The position numbers and the translations under genes were made by a program. The notes beneath the pieces are model-generated. The model was not told the DNA's origin and ran no database searches. It was given only the letters and a program-made list of their open reading frames with translations. A DNA stretch of 64,000 nt, taken from contig NZ_RQPI01000008.1 of the NCBI RefSeq assembly GCF_003854965.1, forward strand, positions 1 through 64,000. Reading direction: 5' to 3'. Positions 1 through 7,803 of this stretch are shown piece by piece. The first letter of the stretch is position 1, and the number at the start of each line of letters is the position of its first letter. Source of the DNA: Paenibacillus rhizophilus. Lineage in GTDB: Bacteria; Bacillota; Bacilli; Paenibacillales; Paenibacillaceae.

Positions 1-88
1 CGTACCCATCCCGAACACGACCGTTAAGCCCTCCAGCGCCGATGGTACTTGGACCGAAGGGTCCTGGGAGAGTAGGACGCCGCCAAGC
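1..88 (+). rRNA. rrf: 5S ribosomal RNA, 3' part (left edge of window)
   Basis: The window opens inside a 5S rRNA gene. The conserved CCCGAACACGACCGTTAAG stretch, the loop around GATGGTACTTGG and the terminal GGGAGAGTAGGACGCCGCC are typical of Firmicute 5S rRNA. The 5' part, and presumably the 16S and 23S genes, lie to the left. A strong terminator follows directly, so this is the end of a ribosomal operon. Confidence 0.95.
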
Positions 89-93
89 ACATG

Positions 94-126
94 AACCACT
101 GCTGAATTTCAGCAGTGGTTTTTTGT
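94..126 (+). terminator. Rho-independent terminator of the rRNA operon
   Basis: A perfect 12-bp stem (AACCACTGCTGA with TCAGCAGTGGTT) has a three-base loop and runs into a T-rich tract. It sits six bases after the 5S rRNA 3' end. Confidence 0.92.
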
Positions 127-238
127 GTTTTTTAGAGGAGAAGCTCTGAATTTTAACGGCGATTTCATAAAACCTTCAGTAGATTCATAGTAATGATATG
201 AGGCGGATCGTAACGATTAATCAGACAGGAGGATGATC

Positions 239-733
239 ATGATGGCGGCGACGATCGAAGAGGTATTGCAGCAGGAGCGTGATATGGAGCTTGATTCGTT
301 CTCGGCGGAGGATGCCTTTACGTTGGGAATGAATGTACTGGAAATTGCCGGCAAACAAAGCAGAGGTCTCGTCGTTTCGGTCAGACGCAATGGAAAGCTG
401 TTATTTTACAAAGCCGGAACGAATACGGTTATTGATCAAGATGATTGTATTAGGCAAAAGACGAATGTCGTTAACCTGCATAGCCATAGCTCGCTGTACC
501 TTTTTTTGAAGTATGACGGTGATGAACAAGCCTACTGCCAAGTCAACGGCGTTAGTTCCGGGGATTATGCTCTAAATGGGGGCTGCTTTCCTATTAAGCT
601 GAGAAATGCAGGAATGATCGGAACGGTAGCGGTTTGCGGGCTGACTTCGGAGGAGGAACATATGCTATGCCTGAATGCCATTTCCCTCCTTAAGCGGCAG
701 CAATACAAAGGAGAAGCATCATCCGCCAAATGA
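239..733 (+). CDS. UPF0303 / heme-degrading domain-like protein
   Basis: A protein of about 164 residues resembling the UPF0303 family (COG4702, DUF336/GlcG-like fold), often annotated as heme-degrading domain-containing protein. Family-like blocks are the N-terminal QERDMELDSF region, a VSVRRNGKLLF strand, the IRQKTNVVNLHSHSS segment and GGCFPIKLRNAGMIGTVAVCGL near the C-terminus. The length is normal for the family. AGGAGG ends at 232, so ATG 239 (spacer 6) or ATG 242 is more likely than ATG 233. It stands alone between the rRNA operon and the thioesterase gene. The biochemical role is unproven in most homologues. The family call is firm and the heme link is only by family name. Confidence 0.85.
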   Translation: MMAATIEEVLQQERDMELDSFSAEDAFTLGMNVLEIAGKQSRGLVVSVRRNGKLLFYKAGTNTVIDQDDCIRQKTNVVNLHSHSSLYLFLKYDGDEQAYCQVNGVSSGDYALNGGCFPIKLRNAGMIGTVAVCGLTSEEEHMLCLNAISLLKRQQYKGEASSAK

Positions 734-759
734 TTACGCTACGGGGATATACGCTCATA

Positions 760-798
760 CCAGCCGGCAGCTCCGGAATCGGAGTTTGACCGGTTTTT
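760..798 (+). terminator. Probable terminator after the UPF0303 gene
   Basis: A nested hairpin (CCGG with CCGG outside, CTCC with GGAG inside) is followed by TTTTTG. The stem is interrupted, so this is a moderate call. The 180-base gap to the next gene holds nothing else obvious. Confidence 0.5.
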
Positions 799-931
799 GT
801 TATGTGCCCCAATTCCGTCTGCAATTGAGAGTTGCTTTTTAACCAAATAGGGCTATACAGTATAAAAAGGCTGGATTTTCATTGAATTAAACATGGAATT
901 ATAATTAACGTATATGGAACAGGGGTATGTT

Positions 932-1681
932 ATGGACAAGTTAACTGCTCCCTTATGGGAGGAAAATCAAAAGGTCTATGCCAGCGACACGGATTTTCGG
1001 GCGGGAGGCAAGCTTTCTTTTATTCTGGATATGATGCAGCACGCAGCCGATTCGGCCGTAGCCGGTATGGGAGTCAGTCTGGCAGAGATGCTGCGGATGA
1101 ATATGGGATGGATGCTGATGACTTTGGATGTACAGATTGGGAGCCTTCCCCGGCAAGGAGATCAATTAGCGGTTCGTACTTGGTGTAAAGGAACTAAGGG
1201 GCCATTGTGGCAGAGGGATTACCGTATTTTTAATGGTCAGGGTCATGAGGCGGTGTCGGCAAGGTCGGTATGGGCGCTCGTTGATACCACGAAACGGAAG
1301 ATTTTGCGGCCGAGCGCATTTCCGGCTGAAGTTCAGTTCTATACCGGCGATTCAGTGGGGGATATTCCCGAAAAAGTCGTCATTCCCCAAGAGATTGTGC
1401 TAACCGAGGCTTACCGGTATCAGGTCAGGTACAGCGGGCTGGATAATTACGGACATTTGAATAATGCGCGTTATGGGGATTTGTGCTGTGATGCGCTTCC
1501 GCTGACGGCTTTTGAAACGAAACAACTGCGGCGCTTCCGGATTACCTATTTGCAGGAGGCAACCTTTGGGGAGGAAATGGTTATTCAGGCGTCTGTTGAA
1601 ACAAGTGGAGGCTTTTATGTGCGGGGGGTTCGGGAAAATAAGGTATATTTTGAAGCGCATCTGGATATGGATTCCGAATAG
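932..1681 (+). CDS. Acyl-ACP thioesterase (hotdog fold)
   Basis: A 249-residue acyl-[acyl carrier protein] thioesterase of the FatA/FatB-like bacterial family. It should release free fatty acids from acyl-ACP in the cytoplasm. Two hotdog repeats are visible: the first contains DFRAGGKLSFILDMMQHAAD (about residues 20-40) and the second contains YSGLDNYGHLNNARYGD (about residues 173-190). The second carries the Asn/His arrangement (DNYGHLNN) typical of the catalytic repeat. An in-frame ATG at 914 lacks a good ribosome-binding site, whereas AGGGG lies at good spacing before ATG 932, so I chose 932. It is followed by its own terminator. Confidence 0.88.
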   Translation: MDKLTAPLWEENQKVYASDTDFRAGGKLSFILDMMQHAADSAVAGMGVSLAEMLRMNMGWMLMTLDVQIGSLPRQGDQLAVRTWCKGTKGPLWQRDYRIFNGQGHEAVSARSVWALVDTTKRKILRPSAFPAEVQFYTGDSVGDIPEKVVIPQEIVLTEAYRYQVRYSGLDNYGHLNNARYGDLCCDALPLTAFETKQLRRFRITYLQEATFGEEMVIQASVETSGGFYVRGVRENKVYFEAHLDMDSE

Positions 1682-1695
1682 TGTTTCTAATAAGG

Positions 1696-1736
1696 GCGGC
1701 TTATTCTTACCGGTGGGTGAGAGGAAGCCGCTTTTT
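1696..1736 (+). terminator. Terminator after acyl-ACP thioesterase
   Basis: GCGGCTT pairs with AAGCCGC across a 22-base loop and is followed by TTTTT. Confidence 0.75.
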
Positions 1737-1852
1737 GACGACGGAACGGCATATGCCCCGATAACGGCAGACGGATAGGCCACATACTGGGTGCGCTTGT
1801 TCCTGCCCCTCCTCGTAATGGTATAATAGTCCGGTATGGAAAGGAGCAAGCT

Positions 1853-3997
1853 ATGAAAGCATTAATACTAGCGGAGAAGCCGTCAGTGGCGCGCGAGATT
1901 GCGCGGGTGATGGGCTGCCGGGAGAAGCAGAAGAGTTATATGGAAGGACCGGGGTATATTGTGACCTGGGCGCTCGGCCATCTGGTGGGTCTGGCGGAGC
2001 CCGAGGATTATGATCATAAATTTGCGACATGGGCGCTGGAGGATCTGCCGATCCTGCCGGACCGGATGAAGCTGAAGGTGCTGCGGGAGACGGGCGGACA
2101 GTTCAAGGCGGTTCAGCATCTAATGAAGCGCCAGGATGTCGGTGAGCTTATTATTGCGACGGACGCGGCGCGTGAAGGGGAACTGCTGGCGCGGTGGATC
2201 ATGTCCATGGCCCAGTGGAAAAAGCCGTTCCGGCGGCTGTGGATCTCTTCCCAGACGGACAAAGCGATTAAGGAAGGCTTTGCGTCGCTTAAGCCGGGCC
2301 GCGAGTTCGACCGTCTGTATGAGTCGGCGCGCTGCCGTGCCGAGGCCGACTGGATGGTCGGCCTTAATGTGACGCGGGCGCTGACCACTAAGTTCGGCGC
2401 ACCGCTCTCGGCGGGACGCGTGCAGACGCCGACGCTTGGCATGATCATGGACCGTGAACGGGAAATCATGAATTTCCGGTCCCAGGAATTCGACACGCTG
2501 ATCGCGGACTTCGGGAATTTCCAGGCGCAGTGGAGAGCGGGCGGCGGAGACGGTAGGATTTTTGACAAGGACAAGAGCGCTGCGCTGGCCAAGCGGCTTG
2601 AGGGACGAAGCGGTACGCTGACGAGAGTGCAAAAAAGCGAGAAGAGCGAGCCTCATCCGCTCGCTTACGATTTGACGGAGCTGCAGCGGGATGCGAACCG
2701 AAAATTCGGCTTCTCGGCGAAGCAGACTTCGAGCGTGCTTCAGCGGCTGTATGAGCAGCACAAGCTGGTCACGTACCCCCGGACGGACAGCCGGTATTTG
2801 ACGGCGGATATGACGGGTACCTTGAAGGAACGACTGGATAGCGTGGCGGTTGGTCCTTATGCGGCGCTTGCCCGTCCGCTGCTTCGCAAACCGCTGAATA
2901 TTACGAAGCGGATCGTCGACGACAGCAAGGTAAGCGACCATCATGCGATTATTCCGACGGAGCAAACGGTCCTGCTGAACCAGCTCAGTACGGAGGAGCG
3001 GAAGCTCTACGACTTGATCGTGCGCCGGTTCATCAGCCTGTTCTATCCGCCGGCCCGTTACGATGCGGTAGCCGTAACGGTTACGGTGGACGGGGAAACT
3101 TTCACGGCCAAGGGTGCGACCGTTAAGGACGCCGGCTGGCGCGAAGTCTACGGCGGCGACCTCAGTACGGACGATGACGAGGAGTCGGAGTCCGGGGGAG
3201 GCGAGGCGGAAGGGCGCGGCGTGACGCTGCCGGAGCTGCGGCAGGGCGATACGGTATCGATCCGCCGCTGCATGCTGCGCGGCGGCCGAACGCAGCCGCC
3301 GGGACGCTACAACGAGGCGGCGCTGCTGACGCAGATGGAGAAGCATGGCCTCGGTACGCCGGCGACCCGGGCGGACATTATTGAGAAGCTCGTATCATCG
3401 GATACGATCGAGCGGCAGGGTAATGTCCTGCATCCGACAGGCAAGGGCAAGCAGCTGATCGATCTGGTTTCAGCGCAGCTTCGCACGCCGGACCTGACGG
3501 CCCGCTGGGAGGCCGAGCTGGAGCGGATTGCCCGCGGCCAAGGGAAGCCGGAGCCGTTCCTGCAGGGCATCCGCGGCATGGCCAAGGAACTCGTCGGCGA
3601 AGTCAAGAGCAGCGGCGCGGAGTACAAGCCGCATAATGTCTCCAGCAGTCACTGTCCGCAGTGCGGCACGCGGCTGCTGGAGAAGAAGTCGAAGCGCGGC
3701 AAGCTGCTCATCTGCCCGGCAGACGACTGCGGTTATACCCGGGCAGGGGAGAAGCGGTTGTCAAACCGCCGCTGCCCGCAGTGCCACAAGAAGATGGAGC
3801 AGAAAGAAGGCAAAGCGGGCTTGTTCGTTCAATGTCTCGGCTGCGGAATTACGGAGACCGTGAATAAGGACAGCAAGCATATGAACAAGCGGGAACAGCA
3901 GAAGCTGGTGCAGCAGTACAGCAAGCCGGAGAGCATCGGAACAAGCCTCGGAGATCTGCTGAAAGCTGCAATGGAAGGCAATAAAGAGGGGAAATAA
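1853..3997 (+). CDS. topB: DNA topoisomerase III
   Basis: A 714-residue type IA topoisomerase that relaxes and decatenates DNA through a single-strand break. The N-terminal TOPRIM domain begins MKALILAEKPSVAREIA and carries the acidic TDAAREGEL motif. The catalytic tyrosine is Tyr308 in TYPRTDSRYL. An acidic low-complexity insert (DDDEESESGGGEAEG) lies near residue 445. The C-terminus has two zinc-ribbon modules, CPQCGTRLL...CPADDCGY and CPQCHKKM...CLGCG. The length and layout match Bacillus/Paenibacillus TopB. The start is preceded by GGAAAGGAG. It is a single-gene unit with a terminator at 4062-4092. Confidence 0.97.
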   Translation: MKALILAEKPSVAREIARVMGCREKQKSYMEGPGYIVTWALGHLVGLAEPEDYDHKFATWALEDLPILPDRMKLKVLRETGGQFKAVQHLMKRQDVGELIIATDAAREGELLARWIMSMAQWKKPFRRLWISSQTDKAIKEGFASLKPGREFDRLYESARCRAEADWMVGLNVTRALTTKFGAPLSAGRVQTPTLGMIMDREREIMNFRSQEFDTLIADFGNFQAQWRAGGGDGRIFDKDKSAALAKRLEGRSGTLTRVQKSEKSEPHPLAYDLTELQRDANRKFGFSAKQTSSVLQRLYEQHKLVTYPRTDSRYLTADMTGTLKERLDSVAVGPYAALARPLLRKPLNITKRIVDDSKVSDHHAIIPTEQTVLLNQLSTEERKLYDLIVRRFISLFYPPARYDAVAVTVTVDGETFTAKGATVKDAGWREVYGGDLSTDDDEESESGGGEAEGRGVTLPELRQGDTVSIRRCMLRGGRTQPPGRYNEAALLTQMEKHGLGTPATRADIIEKLVSSDTIERQGNVLHPTGKGKQLIDLVSAQLRTPDLTARWEAELERIARGQGKPEPFLQGIRGMAKELVGEVKSSGAEYKPHNVSSSHCPQCGTRLLEKKSKRGKLLICPADDCGYTRAGEKRLSNRRCPQCHKKMEQKEGKAGLFVQCLGCGITETVNKDSKHMNKREQQKLVQQYSKPESIGTSLGDLLKAAMEGNKEGK

Positions 3998-4061
3998 GGG
4001 CGCCGATAAGCGGATAAATGCCATAATACAAGTAAAAAAACTTCAGGATCTATCAGAACAG

Positions 4062-4092
4062 GCCATGGACGGGAAACCGTCCGTGGCTTTTC
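4062..4092 (+). terminator. Terminator of topB
   Basis: An 11-bp stem (GCCATGGACGG with CCGTCCGTGGC, one G-T pair) closes a GAAA tetraloop and is followed by TTTTCT. Confidence 0.9.
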
Positions 4093-4250
4093 TAATAGTT
4101 CCGTTCTATGTCGGCGCGGCATTTGTAACGGTTGCGGTAGACGTCGTCCGGATGGGACGCGTGTTCCTGTGTCATGTGGACGCATCGTCCGGCAGGCATT
4201 AAGCGGATTAAACGCGGGCGCCGGTAGAAAACCGGCCAATCGCGAATCAG

Positions 4251-4303
4251 AAAACTCCCGCAAAGCGGGTGGGATGACCCACAGCCTTGACGGGAGTTTT
4301 TTG
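4251..4303. terminator. Branched stem-loop, likely bidirectional terminator
   Basis: Outer arms AAAACTCCCG (4251-4260) and CGGGAGTTTT (4291-4300) are perfectly complementary and give a U-tract on both strands. Inside, CCCGC/GCGGG and GTGGG/CCCAC can form additional competing hairpins. It lies 40 bases beyond the stop of the convergent minus-strand oxidoreductase gene, as a terminator should. The inner structure is richer than a simple terminator needs. Confidence 0.7.
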
Positions 4304-4342
4304 CAAGCTGTAAGGTTCTTGTTTGAGTACCCTCAAGCCGAT

Positions 4343-5383
4343 CTATTCAAAATGCTCCAATACGATCTTCCCAACCGTCCGGCCGGTTTCGACCATGGCA
4401 TGCGCCTTGCGCAGATTGGCGGCGTTGATCGGTTCCAGTTTGTCGGTCAGGGTGGTACGGATCACTCCGGAGTCGATCAGGCGGGCGGTTTCATTCAGCA
4501 GCTCATGCTGCTTGACCATATCCGCGGTTTGGTACAGCGAACGGGTGAACATGAATTCCCACACGAAAGCTGCGCTTTTATTTTTGAGCAGGTCCAGATC
4601 AAGCGGCTCGTCGGTTTCGACAATCGAGCAGATTTTGCCCTGGGGAGCAATGGCTTCGGCCATATGCCCCCAGTGCTGCACAGTGGCGTTTAGGCACAAA
4701 ATATAATCGGCATGCGAAATTCCGGCAGCGTTCATTTGGGCAAGGAAAGGCTCGTAATGGCTGATGATATGATCGGCCCCGAGGCTCTTGGCCCATTCGG
4801 ACGATTCGGAGCGGGAAGCGGTGCCGATCACGGTCAATCCCGCATATTTGGCCAACTGAATGGCAATGGACCCAACGCCGCCGGCGGCGCCGATAATGAG
4901 CAGGGTTTTGCCGGCATTATCTTCTTTGGACATCGAGATGCCCAGTCGATCGAACAGCCCCTCCCATGCGGTAATCGTCGTCAGCGGGAGCGCGGCTGCC
5001 TCCGCAAAATCGAGAGAAGCGGGCTTTTGTCCGACGATCCGTTCATCGACAAGATGGTATTCACTGTTCCCGCCCGGACGGTCGATGGCGCCTGCGTAAT
5101 ACACTTCGTCCCCCGGCTGAAACAGCGTGCAATCCGGCCCCGCATGCTCTACAATTCCCGCTACATCCCAGCCCAGAACCTTCGGCGACGATTCCGTCTT
5201 TGCTTTGGGAGCGCGAACTTTGACGTCAACCGGGTTGACGGATATGGCGTTGACTTTGACGAGCAGATCCCTTCCGGCGGGAACCGGCTTTTTGATCTCA
5301 AGATCGATCAGACTCTCCGGTTCTGCAATATCGAGATACTTGTAAAGTCCTACGGCTTTCATCGTTTGCTTGCTGCTGTTCAT
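4343..5383 (-). CDS. Zinc-binding alcohol dehydrogenase family protein (MDR, quinone-oxidoreductase-like)
   Basis: A 346-residue medium-chain dehydrogenase/reductase of the NADPH:quinone reductase-like branch (TIGR02817-type). The N-terminal GroES-like domain includes AISVNPVDVKVR and GWDVAGIVEHAG. A Rossmann NAD(P) motif, LLIIGAAGGVGSIAIQLAK, lies near residues 160-178. It lacks the usual Cys/His catalytic zinc ligands, so despite the family name it is probably a zinc-independent NADPH-dependent reductase. It is transcribed divergently from an HxlR regulator, a common pairing for electrophile or quinone detoxification genes. The substrate is unknown. Confidence 0.87.
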   Translation of the reverse strand: MNSSKQTMKAVGLYKYLDIAEPESLIDLEIKKPVPAGRDLLVKVNAISVNPVDVKVRAPKAKTESSPKVLGWDVAGIVEHAGPDCTLFQPGDEVYYAGAIDRPGGNSEYHLVDERIVGQKPASLDFAEAAALPLTTITAWEGLFDRLGISMSKEDNAGKTLLIIGAAGGVGSIAIQLAKYAGLTVIGTASRSESSEWAKSLGADHIISHYEPFLAQMNAAGISHADYILCLNATVQHWGHMAEAIAPQGKICSIVETDEPLDLDLLKNKSAAFVWEFMFTRSLYQTADMVKQHELLNETARLIDSGVIRTTLTDKLEPINAANLRKAHAMVETGRTVGKIVLEHFE

Positions 5384-5477
5384 ATGATCTCCAACTCCTC
5401 GGTAAAATTTTTGTGTTCAAAAGTAAAAAAATGTCCTATGTTTATATTAAACAAATGGTTACAAATTAATAAGTACG

Positions 5478-5511
5478 CACATTAATGTGATGTAGTATCT
5501 AAATTGATACT
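5478..5511. promoter_or_regulatory. Two palindromes in the divergent intergenic region, candidate HxlR operator
   Basis: A perfect 12-bp palindrome CACATTAATGTG (5478-5489) is followed by the 18-bp inverted repeat AGTATCTAAATTGATACT (5494-5511), which abuts the AGGAGG of the HxlR gene. HxlR/YodB-type regulators bind short AT-rich inverted repeats in their own promoters. That either repeat is the operator is inference. Confidence 0.5.
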
Positions 5512-5524
5512 TAGGAGGATTTGT

Positions 5525-5902
5525 ATGCGAAACCGTAAAATCGGATATGGCGAATGCCCGAATGATCAAGGCTGCCCGGTTGAATATACACTGGATGTGA
5601 TAGGGGGGAAATGGAAGGGGGTTCTGCTGTATCATCTGATCGAAGGAACCAAAAGGTTCAATGAGTTCAGACGAATCTGCCCTGCCGTTACCCAAAGAAT
5701 GCTGACCCTGCAGCTGAGAGAGCTGGAAGAGGACGGCGTGATTCATCGGGAAGTGTATCATCAGGTGCCGCCCAAGGTTGAATACTCGCTGACGGAGTTC
5801 GGGCTGACGCTGGTTCCGATTATTTTGCTGATGCGGGATTGGGGCGAGGTGTACAAAAACAGATCCGGCTCACAAAACGGGCAGCTTCCTTCTCAGTCGT
5901 AA
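5525..5902 (+). CDS. HxlR-family winged-helix transcriptional regulator
   Basis: A 125-residue MarR/HxlR-type regulator. It has the family landmarks CPVEYTLDVIGGKWKGVLLYHL, a recognition-helix region FNEFRRICPAVTQRMLTLQLRELEEDGVIHR and the beta-wing YHQVPPKVEYSLTEFG. The N-terminal Cys (in YGECPNDQGCP) is the position that senses electrophiles or oxidants in several relatives. A TTG at 5504 is in frame, but AGGAGG at 5513-5518 fixes the start at ATG 5525. It probably controls the divergent oxidoreductase. Confidence 0.92.
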   Translation: MRNRKIGYGECPNDQGCPVEYTLDVIGGKWKGVLLYHLIEGTKRFNEFRRICPAVTQRMLTLQLRELEEDGVIHREVYHQVPPKVEYSLTEFGLTLVPIILLMRDWGEVYKNRSGSQNGQLPSQS

Positions 5903-6124
5903 CGGGAGTTTCCGGAAAACGGGAGCCTCCCGATACGCATAAAGGATATCAGAGACGATCTCCTAGGAGAACGATAGATAAAGGCAAGAAGACAGCTGCA
6001 ATGAAGCGGCAGAAGCTAAGGGAAAGGCCGGGAAACCAGGCTTCCGAAGGCGGTTCTTTGTTGGTTTTTTATCTGAAAGGGTAATATAATAAAGGTATAG
6101 GGCGGCAGGGGAGAGGAGTCTGGA

Positions 6125-6388
6125 ATGGTCAAGATTGTGGCGATATGGTTCGCAATTATCAACATTATCGGCTATATAGTCATGTCGGAGGACAAGGATA
6201 AAGCCCGCGGCAGAAGGGAACGTGTGCCGGAGAAAACGCTGTTTCTGCTGGCGGCGATCGGAGGGGCTCTCGGCGTGATGACAGCCATGTACCGCAGACG
6301 CCACAAGACACGGCATCTTTCCTTTGTCATCGGCATTCCGGTGCTGGTGCTTCTGAACGTCCTGATGTACAGCTATTTTTTGCAATAA
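6125..6388 (+). CDS. DUF1294 small membrane protein
   Basis: An 87-residue protein with three predicted membrane segments (about residues 3-20, 39-56 and 67-86). The DUF1294 signature is ERVPEKTLFLLAAIGGALGV...RRRHKTRHLSF. The function of this family is unknown. A ribosome-binding site (GAGGAG) lies about 8 bases upstream of ATG. The 220 bases before it contain imperfect GC-rich hairpins (around 5899-5935) but no clear gene. Confidence 0.85.
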   Translation: MVKIVAIWFAIINIIGYIVMSEDKDKARGRRERVPEKTLFLLAAIGGALGVMTAMYRRRHKTRHLSFVIGIPVLVLLNVLMYSYFLQ

Positions 6389-6432
6389 ACCTTTCATAAG
6401 GCAGGACAAATTGAAAAAAAGAGGTGGCGTAC

Positions 6433-6867
6433 ATGTTATTCTCTAAAATCTTGCTCGCCTATGACGGATCGAAAGCGGCCAACAAAGCGTTGGATCGCGC
6501 AATCGAACTGGCCAAGGTAACGCCGGGGTCCTCCCTGCATGTCGTACACGCATTTGAATTCCCGCGGTTTTTTATCGGGGAAGCTCTCGCGCCTCTCCCG
6601 GCTTCGGTCAATAAGGATTATTACGATTTGGCGGTGCAGACGACTGAAGATGTGAAGAAACGTCTGGATTCGGAAGGGCTTAACGCGGTAGTGGAACTGC
6701 TTCAGGGCTCCCCCGCCGAGATGATTCTGGGCTATGCCAAGCAGCATGCCGTGGATCTTATTGTTATAGGCAGCCGCGGCCTTGGCGGAATCCGTGAATT
6801 TGTGCTCGGAAGCGTAAGCCATAATGTAGTGCAAAGCGCGAAAATACCGGTGCTGGTCGTAAAATAA
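6433..6867 (+). CDS. Universal stress protein (UspA family)
   Basis: A 144-residue single-domain Usp protein of the cytoplasm. It begins MLFSKILLAYDGSKAANKAL and ends with the ATP-binding glycine-rich motif GSRGLGGIREFVLGSVSHNVV (about residues 115-135), which predicts an ATP-binding type Usp. An in-frame GTG at 6424 overlaps the AGAGGTGG ribosome-binding site, so ATG 6433 is the better start. It is monocistronic with a terminator at 6884. Confidence 0.92.
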   Translation: MLFSKILLAYDGSKAANKALDRAIELAKVTPGSSLHVVHAFEFPRFFIGEALAPLPASVNKDYYDLAVQTTEDVKKRLDSEGLNAVVELLQGSPAEMILGYAKQHAVDLIVIGSRGLGGIREFVLGSVSHNVVQSAKIPVLVVK

Positions 6868-6883
6868 AAAACTCGGGAAGAGG

Positions 6884-6909
6884 AGGAACGCTTCGGCGTT
6901 CCTTTTTTG
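6884..6909 (+). terminator. Terminator of the universal stress protein gene
   Basis: A perfect stem AGGAACGC/GCGTTCCT with a TTCG tetraloop is followed by a T-run. The IS1595-like element is inserted immediately after this T-tract. Confidence 0.92.
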
Positions 6910-6912
6910 TTA

Positions 6913-6944
6913 GGCTATGTTAAACTTCGTTGTTGATATTTGAC
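6913..6944 (+). repeat. Left terminal inverted repeat of the IS1595-like element
   Basis: It begins GGCTATGTTAAA and ends TGTTGATATTTGAC. The same sequence appears inverted at 9950-9981 with five internal mismatches clustered in the middle. Confidence 0.85.
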
Positions 6945-6968
6945 ATATGCGAACTAATGTTCTATAAT
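6940..6968 (+). promoter_or_regulatory. Consensus sigma-A promoter at the element's left end
   Basis: TTGACA (6940-6945), a 17-base spacer and TATAAT (6963-6968) form an exact consensus. The -35 box overlaps the inner edge of the terminal repeat. It would drive the transposase remnant that begins at 6992. Confidence 0.8.
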
Positions 6969-6991
6969 AAGGGTAATATCACTGTTCGGAG

Positions 6992-7437
6992 ATGATTTAC
7001 CTAGGGGATTTAAAGGAACTGAAAAAGCTTGCTGATACGTTGGACGATAATGGTAAGCGAGAGCTTATCTACTTTTTACAGTCACGAACCAAAGGAGTGT
7101 TGGTTCCAGTTCGAGCGATTGATGAAATACAAGAGCAGAAGCATAAAGATGGGCTTGTTTGCCCGCATTGCAAAAACTATTCTGTCGTGCGATTTGGGAA
7201 GTACGCTGTAAAAACACGTACTGGAGAGGTTAAACGTCAACGCTTAAAAAAATGGATGGACCGCTTTAATGGTGTTGCAACCAAATATTGCAAGATTATT
7301 TGGCTTGGTTTCGTTATATAGACAGCAAGGAATATGAGAATACCTCATCGAATAAGAAAAATATGTTGGTCAAATCGTGTTTGTTTACTGTGACCGACAC
7401 GAATACCAAACTTCGGCTCTCTGCTTATTCTTGTTAA
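6992..7437 (+). pseudogene. IS1595-family transposase remnant (internal deletion plus frameshift)
   Basis: The N-terminal part is intact through the zinc-ribbon start LVCPHCKNYSVVRFGKY and ...TGEVKRQR (about residues 1-85). The text then jumps to the family C-terminus KWMDRFNGVATKY. The DDE-type catalytic core, expected to be some 200 residues, is missing. A single-base loss after the ACCAAATAT codons shifts the frame, and in the other frame YLAWFRYIDSKEYEN and the remaining C-terminus can be read on to a TAA at about 7435. The original frame ends at TAG 7321. It cannot be catalytic. Confidence 0.82.
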
Positions 7438-7803
7438 GCTCCCTCGAAATGATTTAGTATCCTCACTCAGCCTCATGAATTCGCAGGATTTCACCCTGTG
7501 GTAAATGTAAGAGAAGAGGAGATGGAGGAGCCGGTGGCTGGGGATATTAGAAAGGGCATGCGGGAACAAAGGCGAGGTGTCCATCACCCATATTGTTCCA
7601 TATATGTACGTCTCCACTTACCCTAGCGATTCTCACTCCCATGTCGGGGCGGGTCTATGCCCTTTCATTCCTTCGTCACATCTACCTAAGGGGTGGAGGT
7701 CGGTTTTTCTAACGGAACGGGTCCGAGCCCTTTTGCTCAACGTCTCCCGATACTCCGTGCTCTTTGTAATCCTGCGAATGCATCAGTTGGTGAAAAACGC
7801 TGC
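7438..7803. other. Non-coding flank of the IS110-like transposase, with inverted repeats
   Basis: No credible protein is encoded here. It is the 3' flank of the minus-strand IS110-like gene. ATTCGCAGGATT (7479-7490) is repeated inverted at 7768-7779. CGGGTCTATGCCCTTT (7650-7665) has an inverted near-copy on the other side of the transposase gene at 8859-8875. ACTCCCATGT occurs directly repeated at 7635-7644 and 8882-8891. In the IS1111 subgroup of IS110 the non-coding RNA that guides target choice is encoded in such a flank, so this is a candidate relic. No RNA structure was computed. Confidence 0.45.

Noticed and set aside
2120..3346. A 408-codon minus-strand frame opposite topB
   Set aside because: Same kind of shadow; topB is unambiguous on the plus strand.
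4265..4290. GCGGGTGGGATGACCCAC resembling a T-box or riboswitch core
   Set aside because: The T-box GGGTGGNACCGCG pattern is not met, no specifier stem is visible, and no gene follows on the plus strand.
4169..4693. Plus-strand frame overlapping the 3' end of the reductase gene
   Set aside because: Lies through a terminator structure and antisense to a certain gene.
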